The notes below the pieces were generated by a model. That model was given only the letters and a program-made list of their open reading frames with translations, was not told where the DNA came from and made no database searches. Below are positions 1 through 7,321 of a stretch of 7,861 nt of DNA, one piece after another. The stretch is from the NCBI GenBank assembly GCA_049414625.1, contig JBMSAU010000051.1, positions 1 through 7,861 on the forward strand. The letters are read 5' to 3'. This DNA is from WYEG01 sp049414625. Lineage in GTDB: Bacteria > Desulfobacterota > Thermodesulfobacteria > Thermodesulfobacteriales > Thermodesulfobacteriaceae. The first letter of the stretch is position 1. Every line of letters starts with the position of its first letter. The position numbers and the translations under genes were made by a program.

Positions 1-2105
1 CCCGTTGCCACAACAATCACGCCATGATTGACAATCTCTGAAGAGTCAGCCTTCCTCAAAGTAGTAGTATAGTTCCCGATGTAGCCAGAGATGTTGTCAA
101 CCGTCGTTGAAAGATGAACCTTTATCTTAGGATGGGTCGAAACCTTTTTAATCAGCTCTTCAAGAAAAGCTTGCGGGTCATCACCCGTAATAGTTCTCTT
201 AAGCCTCCTTGCTACCCCCCCAAGCTTGTCTTCCTTTTCCACAAGATGCACATCAAAGCCCTGCTCAGCAATGGATAGGGCTGAAATTAAACCTGCTACA
301 CCGCCTCCAATAACCAAGGCTGAAGGCGTAACCTTTACCTTCTGAAGCTCAAGGGGCTTAAGTCTTCTTGCCTTGAGAACAGCCATCCGCACAAGGTCTT
401 TGGCTTTCTCCGTTGCCTTCTCAGGATTGTCTGGATGGACCCAAGCACACTGGTCCCTTATGTTTGCCATCTCAATTAGCGCAAGATTAAGCCCTGCCTC
501 TCTCAACGTGTCCTGAAAGAGGGGCTCATGCGTCCTTGGCGTGCAGGCAGAAACAACAATCCTGTTCAAACGATACTTCTTAATTTTTTCTTTTATACTC
601 TCAAGAGAATCCTGAGCACAGGCATAAACGATGTTTTCAGCAAGAACAACATTGGGAAGGGTCTTTGCATAATCCCGCACCGCCTTTACATCCACAACCC
701 CTGCGATGTTTACCCCGCAGTGACAGACAAAAACCCCTATCCTTGGCTCCCCGCTCATAAGCTCAACATCCTCAGGCGGATACTCCTTGACTACTGTATC
801 CTTAAACCTTGCCGAGCTTAAAAGCTCAGAAACATAAGCACTTGCAGAGGTAGCCTGTATTACGCTCTCAGGAATATCCTTCGGTCCCTGAAAAGCCCCT
901 ATCACATAGACCCCAGGAACGTTAGTCTCAACAGGCTTAAAGTAAGAGGTCTTGGCAAAGGAAAACTCGTTTAGTTCTATCCCAAAGACTTGAGAGAGCT
1001 TCTCAGCATCTTCAGGAGGAGAAAGACCAACAGAAAGAACGACCATATCGTAGTATTCCCTCTTTGGGGTTCCGTCCTCATCCACATAGCTGATGGCAAG
1101 TTTTTTCCCAACGCGATCAACCTTCCCCGGTCTTGCTCGAACAATTCTAAAACCGTACTTCTTTACCGCATTCTCAAAGGACTCATCAAAGCCCTTACCC
1201 TGAGTCCTAACATCCATGAAAAAGAGGGTAATCTCAGCCTCTGGCTCATGCTCTTTGATGACGGAAGCCTGCTTTACCGCATACATACAGCAAACGGAAG
1301 AGCAATAGGGACGCCCGCAGGTGATATCCCTTGAGCCTACGCACTGAATGTAGGCAATCCTCTTTGGATGCTGAAAGTCAGAGGGTCTGATAACCTCTCC
1401 CCCTGTAGGACCAGAAACACAGGTTAGCCTTTCAACCTCCATGCTATGTAGCACATCGCTCCATCTACCGTAGCCAAACTTCTCAAGGGCAGACCTAGGT
1501 GGCATCCCAAACCCAGGGGCGAGAACCACCGCCCCAACCTCAACCTCACGAATTTCAGGCTTTTGATTAAAATCAATAGCCTTCGGTCCACAAACAACGC
1601 TGCAAAGCTGGCAGGTCTGATGGTTGAGCCTTAAACATACGCTTTCATCAATGTAATAAGCAGTAGGCACTGCTTGAGGAAAATCTATTCTTGCTGCCCG
1701 AGTAAAAGTTAGATTGACGTTGTAGGTATCTATTGCAAGTCTCGGGCAGTATTTCATGCAGTCACCACAGGCTGTGCATTTTACAGGGTCTATATACCTT
1801 GGCTTAATCTTAAGGGTCACTTTAAAGTTTGGGGCAGAGCCCTCAATCTTCAGCACCTCGGTTAAAGTTAAGATTTCAATGTTGGGAGACCGACCGGCCT
1901 CCACCATTTTAGGGGCAAGTATTCAGATGCTGCAGTCGTTGGTGGGGAAGGTCTTATCAAGCTGAGCCATAACCCCACCAATCGAGGCTTTTTTCTCCAC
2001 AAGATAGACATAATAGCCAAGCTCAGAAAGGTCAAGCGCAGCCTGTATACCCGCTACACCCCCACCAACAACCAATACTTTGCCCTTTGGGCTGATCTCT
2101 TCCAC
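1..2105 (-). CDS. hdrA: HdrA-like FAD/iron-sulfur protein, selenocysteine-containing, partial (C-terminus beyond window)
   Basis: Cytoplasmic flavoprotein of the heterodisulfide reductase subunit A family; such proteins take part in flavin-based electron bifurcation with HdrB/HdrC, MvhD or similar partners. Read with TGA codon 61 as selenocysteine, the frame is open for 701 codons and leaves the window. Visible in order: FAD-binding Rossmann GGGVAG (14-19); LVEKKASIGGVMAQLDKTFPTNDC with C58 and Sec61 (CxxU); ferredoxin-type cysteines C110, C113, C116, C120 and C157, C165, C168, C172; a cysteine-rich stretch (C255-C273); thioredoxin-reductase-like VPGVYVIGAF (396-405); the HdrA signature VCHCGVNI (C461, C463); and a second FAD fold GGGVAG (600-605). 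The order (FAD-Fd-CHCG-FAD) fits the long bacterial form of about 1000 residues. The start is GTG at 2105, seven bases after an AGGGGG ribosome site that overlaps the cooS stop. A nonsense mutation is the alternative, but replacement of a conserved Cys by TGA followed by a SECIS-like hairpin argues against it. The physiological partners lie outside the window. Confidence 0.92.
1879..1907 (-). promoter_or_regulatory. Bacterial SECIS element inside hdrA
   Basis: On the mRNA strand, positions 1902-1885 read GGAGGCC-GGUC-GGUCUCC: seven pairs (one G-U) closed by a GGUC tetraloop. The stem begins 20 nt and the loop 27 nt after the UGA. A lower three-pair stem (AUG 1907-1905 with CAU 1881-1879) is separated by a GU/CAA internal loop that puts an unpaired U directly below the main stem. 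The E. coli fdhF SECIS also presents GGUC in its apical loop and an unpaired U below the upper stem, the features that SelB contacts. The distance is longer than in fdhF (loop about 18 nt after UGA) but in the range I recall for bacterial SECIS elements. The element also encodes VEAGRSPNI, so it is constrained by coding. Confidence 0.75.
1923..1925 (-). other. In-frame UGA read as selenocysteine (Sec61 of HdrA)
   Basis: Codon 61 of hdrA is TGA. The surrounding translation is KTFPTNDCSI-[UGA]-ILAPKMVEAGR. Cysteine-only homologues, as I recall them, have NDC-x-x-C-I-(L/V) here, so the UGA stands precisely at a conserved cysteine. The 640 codons after it are in the same frame, contain no other stop and are HdrA-like throughout. 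Sec at this site of HdrA is known in some methanogens and in some Deltaproteobacteria (established knowledge). That this copy is decoded as Sec is inference; selA, selB, selC and selD are not in the window. Confidence 0.9.
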
Positions 2106-2121
2106 TTTCTCTACCCCCTTA
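2103..2121 (-). promoter_or_regulatory. Ribosome binding site and cooS/hdrA junction
   Basis: The mRNA reads ...AGCTAAGGGGGTAGAGAAAGTG. The TAA stop of cooS (2121-2119) overlaps the purine-rich site AAGGGGG, which lies about seven bases before the GTG start of hdrA (2105-2103). The gap is only 13 bases. This decides the GTG start, since no ATG is present nearby, and suggests that ribosomes finishing cooS help initiate hdrA. Confidence 0.7.
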
Positions 2122-4167
2122 GCTTTGTTGTTTCTCCTCCGCTCTTACAGTATGCGGTCCAAAGCATCCAAGTCCATGGAAAGGTGGAATATACCTTGCA
2201 GCGTCTAAAGCTCTTCTCATCGCCATGTCAAAGAGGACCCTTGGTTTTGGTTTATCGATGCCGAGAGCTCTTCTTCCACCATCGATCCTATCGATCATGA
2301 TGTTGGCAAACTCGTTTGCGGTCCTTGCAACTCGCCAGCACCCTCCAAAATACTTCTCAATCTCATAGAAGAGGAAATCGGTAACCACTTTGCTTCCAAG
2401 AGTTGGGAAGTCTGGACCAAACACTACCATAACTCCGGTGGTCACAAAATACATACCGATGGCAACTGCTTTTTCACTCATCCATTGAGGAGCACACCCT
2501 ACAGCCGGTATCTGATAGATATCCTCGCCAAGCCCTCCAGTATGCACAATTTCAGTTGCTGCAATAAGAATCCTTGAATTATCAACGCAGGCTCCCATGT
2601 GTAAAACCGGAGGACAACCAACCGCCTCAAGCACCTCCCTTAAGCCCGGTCCAGCAAGCTCTGCTGCCTCAGGTGATAGAAGCCCAGCCATAGCAAGCTG
2701 AGTTGCCGAGCAACCTGTGGCAAGCACAAGCACATTGTTGGCTATAAGCTCCTTTGCCAGCTCAACCTGTATCGGCTCATCCACCCGGTATTGATCGCAA
2801 CCAACGATTACTGCGAGACCACGAACCTTTCCATTTATGATGTTCTCGTTTAAGGGCTTATAGCTTGCCCTAAACCTGCCCCCAAGAATGTACATTATCG
2901 CCTCATGGCTAAACCCAACGACTACATCTACGCTGCTATCAGGAATTCTAACCTTAGCTGGGTCCCTCTGCGGGTACCTCTCAATAGCAACCTTCAAGAT
3001 CTCTTTTGCTACATCAAGAGCTCTCTTCTCATCAAAGGGAATATGTATCGCCCCTTCCATCTTGGCTATAGGGCTTGTCGTAATGACTGCTGTGTGGAAA
3101 TGTTTTGCCACTTCGGTTACGTTTTGCATGATGCACTGCACATCAACCACAACCGCCTCAAGGGCTCCCGTTGCTATGGCAACCTCCTGCTGAATAAATG
3201 AGCCCGCAACCGGGATCCCCTTCCGCATGAGGACTTCATTTCCAGTGCAGCAAATACCCGAAAGATTTACACCCTTTGCCCCGACTTTTTTCGCTAAAGA
3301 AACGATCTCCGGGTCGTAGCTTGCCATCACCAGGGCATCGGCAAGCAATGGGTCATGCCCATGCACAGCAACGTTCACATGGTCTGGCTTTATCACCCCG
3401 AGACCAATGTTGACCTTTGCCCTTATAGGCTGAGGATTGCCAAGCAAGAGGTCCTGAAGCTCGGTAGCTAACATGCTTCCGCCCCAGCCATCAGCCAAGG
3501 AACACCTTGCCGCGCCTAGGAGGATGTTCCTATAGTCCTGGTCAACACCGATGGTTGTGCGGTGGATGAGCTCAACAACTTCCCTATCAATACCCCTTGG
3601 CACTACCCCGTATCTTCTCCATTTTTCAAGAAGCGGCTTTGGAGCGCGATGCGTAAGAACTATCTCACCTTCCTGCTGAGTAAAGACCTGCCAAGCAGCA
3701 TCAGCCATCCTCTTTAGCATCTCATCTTCAGGCAAGCTTGGGTCAACGCCAAGAGCCTGAGCCACAACCCTAAGCTTCCTCTTATCTCTTACCTCAAAGG
3801 GAACCTCGCCATGGACTGCCTCATAAAACAACTTAACTACATGCCTTCCATGGTCCGAGTGGGCTGAAGTCCCAGCAGCAACCATTCTCGCGAAGTTTCT
3901 GGCAACAACCGTTGCAGCTGTGGCACCGCAAACACCCTTTAACTCTTCAACCCCTTCTACCACCTGACAGGGTCCCATGTTGCAAACTCTACAGCAAGTC
4001 CCCCCCTTTCCAAAGGCACAAGGTAAAGTCCCTCTTTTCTCAACCCTCTTTGGAGCAGTCAGAATATCTTCTTTTAAAGATTGATAAAGCTCCTCAGCAA
4101 CCTTAAATTGAATCCCGGGTTTTTTCCCCTTTTTTATCTCTCCAAACCTTGCCCTCTCATCTATCAT
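2119..4167 (-). CDS. cooS: Ni-Fe carbon monoxide dehydrogenase catalytic subunit
   Basis: Interconverts CO and CO2 with ferredoxin as usual partner; in the Wood-Ljungdahl pathway it supplies CO to acetyl-CoA synthase (then called AcsA). The 682 residues match the family. The N-terminal cysteines C50, C58, C59, C62, C67 and C80 have the spacing of the D- and B-cluster ligands. The Ni-Fe-S C-cluster ligands can be assigned as H271 (HGHDP), C307 (GICCTGNE), C345 (DVQC), C457 (VGCDQ), C486 (TGCSAT) and C527 (GACVDNS). The SEKA lysine (K566) and a His-rich stretch SAHSDHGRH (101-109) resemble the proton-handling residues. All expected ligands are present, so it should be active. The start ATG follows AGAGGGGAG by six bases. 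It lies 82 bases after folD and 13 before hdrA. No acsB is visible, so a monofunctional CooS feeding electrons to HdrA cannot be excluded; the folate genes favour the acetyl-CoA pathway role. Confidence 0.96.
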   Translation of the reverse strand: MIDERARFGEIKKGKKPGIQFKVAEELYQSLKEDILTAPKRVEKRGTLPCAFGKGGTCCRVCNMGPCQVVEGVEELKGVCGATAATVVARNFARMVAAGTSAHSDHGRHVVKLFYEAVHGEVPFEVRDKRKLRVVAQALGVDPSLPEDEMLKRMADAAWQVFTQQEGEIVLTHRAPKPLLEKWRRYGVVPRGIDREVVELIHRTTIGVDQDYRNILLGAARCSLADGWGGSMLATELQDLLLGNPQPIRAKVNIGLGVIKPDHVNVAVHGHDPLLADALVMASYDPEIVSLAKKVGAKGVNLSGICCTGNEVLMRKGIPVAGSFIQQEVAIATGALEAVVVDVQCIMQNVTEVAKHFHTAVITTSPIAKMEGAIHIPFDEKRALDVAKEILKVAIERYPQRDPAKVRIPDSSVDVVVGFSHEAIMYILGGRFRASYKPLNENIINGKVRGLAVIVGCDQYRVDEPIQVELAKELIANNVLVLATGCSATQLAMAGLLSPEAAELAGPGLREVLEAVGCPPVLHMGACVDNSRILIAATEIVHTGGLGEDIYQIPAVGCAPQWMSEKAVAIGMYFVTTGVMVVFGPDFPTLGSKVVTDFLFYEIEKYFGGCWRVARTANEFANIMIDRIDGGRRALGIDKPKPRVLFDMAMRRALDAARYIPPFHGLGCFGPHTVRAEEKQQS

Positions 4168-4249
4168 GGCTTACTCCCCTCTTACGTTCTTAACTAAGAT
4201 ATTAAGTTTAAAATTAAAAGGAATCTAACTTTAGTGATTTTCTTCACTT
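4168..4249. other. AT-rich spacer between folD and cooS
   Basis: This 82-base gap is clearly richer in A and T than the genes on either side. Just after the folD stop, the minus strand carries a small hairpin, AGTGA-AGAAAA-TCACT (4248-4233), without a following T-run, so it is not a convincing terminator. No good -35/-10 pair was seen. The cooS Shine-Dalgarno (GAGGGGAG, about 4183-4174) is at its left end. It may be an mRNA processing or stability site that sets cooS level apart from folD; this is inference. Confidence 0.4.
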
Positions 4250-5152
4250 TTAAACAACCTCCGAGGGGAGCCCAGCCCAGGCTTTAGCCGACTCTAAAGT
4301 GTTCTTCATCAGCATGGTTATGGTCATAGGACCAACGCCTCCAGGAACTGGGGTAATGAAGCTTGCCTTTTCTTTTACAGCCTCAAAGTCTACATCACCG
4401 CAGAGCTTTGCTTTACCGTCGGGCGTTGTGCCGATCCGGTTTACGCCTACATCTATCACCACCGCTCCTTCCTTTACCATGTCAGCAGTGACAAACTTAG
4501 GGACACCCACAGCAACGATCAAGATATCAGCCCTTCTTGTATGAGAAGCTATATCTTTAGTCCCGGTATGACAAACGGTAACGGTTGCGTTGCCAACGGG
4601 TTTTCTTTTTTGCATAAGAAGGTTGGCAATTGGCTTCCCAACGATGTTACTTCTTCCGATAACCACAACATCCGCTCCATCAACAGGAATCCCGGTCTTA
4701 GCAAGCAAGATCATGATGCCGTAGGGAGTGCAAGGTATAAAGCAGGGCTCGCCGATCACAAGCTTCCCCACATTCACCGGATGAAAGCCGTCTACATCCT
4801 TCCGAGGGTCGATAGCACAAAGAACCTTTCTTTCGTTGATGTGCTTAGGGAGAGGAAGCTGAACCAGTATGCCATGTATTTTCTCATCCCGATTATACTT
4901 ATCTATAAGCTTTAAAAGCTCGTCCTCAGACACATTTTCCGGCAAGTTTTCTTGCACAGAATAAAAACCAAGCTCATGAGCCGTCCTCTGCTTTGCGGTA
5001 ACATAAGAAACGGACGCCGGGTTTTCCCCAACAAGTATGGTAACAAGCCCAGGGACAATACCATGCTTCTCCTTAAGTTCTATAACCTCCTTCTTTATCT
5101 CCTCTCTAATCTCCTGAGCTATGCTTTTTCCATCTAGGATCTGAGCCGGCAT
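4250..5152 (-). CDS. folD: Bifunctional methylene-THF dehydrogenase / methenyl-THF cyclohydrolase
   Basis: Catalyses interconversion of 10-formyl-THF, 5,10-methenyl-THF and 5,10-methylene-THF, the second and third folate steps of the methyl branch. The 300 residues are slightly longer than the usual 280-290. Visible: the substrate site SVSYVTAKQRTAHELG with Y50 and catalytic K54; VQLPLP (97-102) with Q98; KDVDGFHP (118-125) with D121; the PCTPYG signature (140-145); the Rossmann segment VVIGRSNIVGKP (163-174) for the nicotinamide cofactor; and the C-terminal PVPGGVGPMT (268-277). All key residues are present. NADP or NAD preference cannot be read with certainty. The start ATG follows AGGAGGGAGGGGAAG. 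It lies 22 bases downstream of fhs, so the two are almost certainly co-transcribed. Confidence 0.97.
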   Translation of the reverse strand: MPAQILDGKSIAQEIREEIKKEVIELKEKHGIVPGLVTILVGENPASVSYVTAKQRTAHELGFYSVQENLPENVSEDELLKLIDKYNRDEKIHGILVQLPLPKHINERKVLCAIDPRKDVDGFHPVNVGKLVIGEPCFIPCTPYGIMILLAKTGIPVDGADVVVIGRSNIVGKPIANLLMQKRKPVGNATVTVCHTGTKDIASHTRRADILIVAVGVPKFVTADMVKEGAVVIDVGVNRIGTTPDGKAKLCGDVDFEAVKEKASFITPVPGGVGPMTITMLMKNTLESAKAWAGLPSEVV

Positions 5153-5174
5153 CTTCCCCTCCCTCCTAATAGCT

Positions 5175-6938
5175 TTAGAACAATCCTTTTACTTTGCCCG
5201 TCTCTACATCTACATCAATCCTACGGTAGGCTGGGTCAGATCCTGTGCCAGGCATGAGGTTTATGTCTCCAGCTACAGGAACGATAAACCCAGAGCCACG
5301 AAAGATCAAAACATCCCTAACCCTAAGATGCCATCCCTTGGGAACGCCCTTCTTTGTTGGGTCGTCGGAAAGCGATAGATGAGTCTTCACCATGCAGATG
5401 GGCATCTTCCTTAGCTCTTCGTTTGCTTCGATCATCTTGATCTTAGCCTCAGCCTCAGGGAGATAGATTACTCCGTCAGCCCCATATACCTCTTTAGCGA
5501 TCTTTTCAATCCTCGTTTTAACCGGCTCATCAAGCTCGTAAAGGAACCTAAACTGGGGAGTTTCTCTACAGGCATCCATTACCGCATCGGCAAGCTCAAG
5601 GGCTCCCTCTCCTCCCTTAAACCAGTGGTCGGAGTAAGCAACCCTTACCCCTGCCTCTTCGCAGATCCTCCGCACAAGCTGAACCTCCCTTTCTGTGTCA
5701 GTGTAGAATTTGTTTATGCAAACCACAGGAATCACACCACTCTTTTTCACGATGTTTATGCAGTGGAGAAGGTTCTCGCAACCCTTTTCCACCCATTCAA
5801 GGTTTTCCTCAAAGTATTCCTTGGGTATAGGCTGACCAGGTCTTGGAATTGGAGCTCCACCATGGCATTTCAAAGCCCTGATGGTTGCCACGATAACGGA
5901 AACATTTGGCGTAAGCCCTGACAGTCTGCACTTAATGTTCCAGAACTTTTCAAAGCCAATGTCTGCAGCAAAGCCTGATTCTGTTACCACATAATCCCCA
6001 AGCTTTAAAGCAACATAGTCGGCAATAATAGAATTCTGTCCGATGGCTATGTTGGCAAAGGGTCCAGCATGAACTAATACTGGTTGCCCTTCGATGGTCT
6101 GCATAAGGTTAGGATTTATGGCATCAACAAGCCAAGCAGTCATAGCCCCAGCCACCTCAAGGTCTTCAGTGGTGATGGGGTTGCCATACTTATCATAGGC
6201 TACAACGATCCTTCCGATCCTTTCTCTTAGGTCCTTCAAATCCCTTGCCACAGCAAGGATAGCCATCACCTCAGAGGCAACGGCGATCCAGAACTTAGAC
6301 TCCATGGGATAGCCGTCGTTTTTTCCGCCAAGACCGATGACGATATGCCTTAAAGCTTGGGCGCAAAAGTCAATCACCCAGCCCATCTCTACCCTTTTCG
6401 GGTCAATGTTTAGCCTCCTCAAACCCTTCTTTGCTAGGGTCTCATCATCGTAGTTTGCCTCATGCTGCATCCTTGCGGTCAAAGCTACCATAGCCAGATT
6501 GTGAGCGTTCATCACGGCGTTGATGTCTCCAGTCAAACCAAGGGAAAATTTATCAAGGGGAATAACCTGAGAAAGTCCACCGCCAGCTGCGCTACCCTTG
6601 ATGTTAAAGGTTGGTCCACCAGAGGGCTGCCTAATACAACCTATAACCTTCTGACCCCTCTTTCCCAAACCCTGGACTAAACCGATAAGGGTCGTGGTTT
6701 TACCTTCACCAAGGGGAGTTGGGGTGATGGCGGTAACATTGATGTATTTTCCATTAGGTCTATCCTTTAGCCTTTCAAGAACCTTTTTGTAGTCGATCTT
6801 GGCTACATAGTGCCCATAGGGGAGAAGCTCCTCCTTGGTTAAACCCATCTCCTCCCCAAGCTGATAGATCGTCTTCATCCACTTTTCAGCCTCATAAGCG
6901 ATTTCGTAATCCTTCATCTTCGTTGGGTCAAGCTTCAT
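5175..6938 (-). CDS. fhs: Formate-tetrahydrofolate ligase (10-formyl-THF synthetase)
   Basis: ATP-dependent ligation of formate to tetrahydrofolate, the entry step of the methyl branch. The 587 residues are somewhat longer than the clostridial enzyme (about 557-560). The P-loop TPLGEGKTT occupies 74-82 (K80), followed by RQPSGGPTFNIKGSAAGGGLSQV (103-125) and the GLTGDINAVMNAHNL segment (134-148). The wording RQPSGGPTFNIKGS, where clostridial enzymes have REPSLGP-type sequence, is a variant I associate with Desulfobacterota and relatives. Near the end, GSGFIVPVAGDINLMPGTGSDPAYRRIDVD is the expected C-terminal block. The ATG at 6938 is preceded by AAAGGAGGGACCT, a strong ribosome site at good spacing. 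It is the first gene of the operon, and the regulatory region to its right should control all four genes. Confidence 0.97.
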   Translation of the reverse strand: MKLDPTKMKDYEIAYEAEKWMKTIYQLGEEMGLTKEELLPYGHYVAKIDYKKVLERLKDRPNGKYINVTAITPTPLGEGKTTTLIGLVQGLGKRGQKVIGCIRQPSGGPTFNIKGSAAGGGLSQVIPLDKFSLGLTGDINAVMNAHNLAMVALTARMQHEANYDDETLAKKGLRRLNIDPKRVEMGWVIDFCAQALRHIVIGLGGKNDGYPMESKFWIAVASEVMAILAVARDLKDLRERIGRIVVAYDKYGNPITTEDLEVAGAMTAWLVDAINPNLMQTIEGQPVLVHAGPFANIAIGQNSIIADYVALKLGDYVVTESGFAADIGFEKFWNIKCRLSGLTPNVSVIVATIRALKCHGGAPIPRPGQPIPKEYFEENLEWVEKGCENLLHCINIVKKSGVIPVVCINKFYTDTEREVQLVRRICEEAGVRVAYSDHWFKGGEGALELADAVMDACRETPQFRFLYELDEPVKTRIEKIAKEVYGADGVIYLPEAEAKIKMIEANEELRKMPICMVKTHLSLSDDPTKKGVPKGWHLRVRDVLIFRGSGFIVPVAGDINLMPGTGSDPAYRRIDVDVETGKVKGLF

Positions 6939-6979
6939 AGGTCCCTCCTTTCCTGAAATTTTTAATAAAATTTTTTTAA

Positions 6980-7008
6980 ATATTACTTATGACTACATAC
7001 ATTATCAA
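6980..7008 (-). promoter_or_regulatory. Candidate sigma-70-type promoter for fhs operon
   Basis: On the minus strand TTGATA (7008-7003, five of six matches to TTGACA) is followed after exactly 17 bases by TAATAT (6985-6980, four of six matches to TATAAT). The predicted start near 6973 gives a leader of about 35 bases containing the fhs ribosome site. The region is AT-rich, so chance matches are possible. Confidence 0.45.
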
Positions 7009-7091
7009 ATTGTTTCCTTCTCCTGCCCTTTTTCACCCTCTTAAGTTCCCTCGACACTTGCCTACTTCAGGATACAGTCAGGGCTTATAAA

Positions 7092-7107
7092 TGCAAATTT
7101 TATGCCA
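7092..7107 (-). promoter_or_regulatory. Candidate sigma-54 (-24/-12) promoter for fhs operon
   Basis: The minus strand reads TGGCATAAAATTTGCA. Against the sigma-54 consensus TGGCACG-N4-TTGCA, the invariant GG (7106-7105) and GC (7094-7093) are present at the correct 12-base separation, as are the CA after GG and the TT before GC; only the C and G of the -24 box (7102, 7101) differ. Transcription would start near 7081, leaving a leader of about 142 bases. RpoN control would demand an enhancer-binding ATPase; the dyad at 7176-7200 is at a suitable distance. Confidence 0.5.
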
Positions 7108-7134
7108 GTGAAATTGTATGAACTATTTCCACTG
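7106..7134. repeat. Inverted repeat overlapping the -24 box
   Basis: CAGTGAAAT (7106-7114) faces ATTTCCACTG (7125-7134) across ten bases. The arms are complementary apart from one extra C in the right arm. The left arm reaches into the GG of the candidate sigma-54 -24 element, so a protein bound here could block or adjust that promoter. It is followed by two copies of TGATTTTA (7133-7140 and 7144-7151), one helical turn (11 bases) apart. Operator function is inference. Confidence 0.35.
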
Positions 7135-7175
7135 ATTTTAAATTGATTTTACGATTCTCATGAAAATGACATAAA

Positions 7176-7200
7176 CCCCTGAGGAGAAAATCCCCAGGGG
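7176..7200. repeat. GC-rich dyad, candidate activator site
   Basis: CCCCTG-A-GGA, spacer GAAAA, TCC-C-CAGGGG: nine pairs with one mismatch in an otherwise AT-rich region. Relative to the predicted sigma-54 start at 7081 it spans about -95 to -119, a typical location for enhancer-binding proteins of RpoN promoters. As RNA it would also form a hairpin; the minus strand continues with only UUUAUG and the plus strand with CAAAA, so it makes a poor terminator. Confidence 0.45.
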
Positions 7201-7286
7201 CAAAATCCTAAATTAACAGCCAAGCTCCTTGCATTCCTAAAAAAATAAAAGCAAGTCGCACATTTAAGCCTTTTCTCTATTTCCCC

Positions 7287-7315
7287 TTGACAATCATAAA
7301 AAATCTCTGTATTTT
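7287..7315 (+). promoter_or_regulatory. Sigma-70-type promoter for the coiled-coil gene
   Basis: A perfect TTGACA (7287-7292), a 17-base spacer and TATTTT (7310-7315, four of six matches). The last base of the -10 box lies six bases before the A of the ATG at 7322, so the expected transcription start coincides with the start codon. Confidence 0.6.
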
Positions 7316-7321
7316 TCAAAT

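Larger units (their letters stand above)
6939..7321. other. Divergent regulatory intergenic region
   Basis: These 383 bases separate fhs (minus) from the small plus-strand gene at 7322. They are AT-rich and hold candidate promoters for both directions, listed separately. I looked for a riboswitch in the possible 5' leader (7081-6939) and recognised none; the only long-range pairing seen was GCCCU (7084-7080) with AGGGC (7029-7025), which is short. The minus-strand frame through 7376-7158 has no ribosome site and resembles no family I know, so I do not call it a gene. Confidence 0.6.

Noticed and set aside
1756..1965. Plus-strand open frame across the SECIS region
   Set aside because: Antisense shadow of hdrA with no ribosome site or recognisable protein.
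1923..2105. Stand-alone 60-residue FAD-binding protein
   Set aside because: It is the N-terminus of hdrA cut at the Sec codon; the frame continues with HdrA sequence directly after the TGA.
6939..7081. Tetrahydrofolate riboswitch ahead of fhs
   Set aside because: The conserved THF aptamer motifs and pairing were not found; only short pairings such as GCCCU/AGGGC are present.
7176..7200. Intrinsic terminator
   Set aside because: No T-run of useful length follows on either strand, and no gene ends here.
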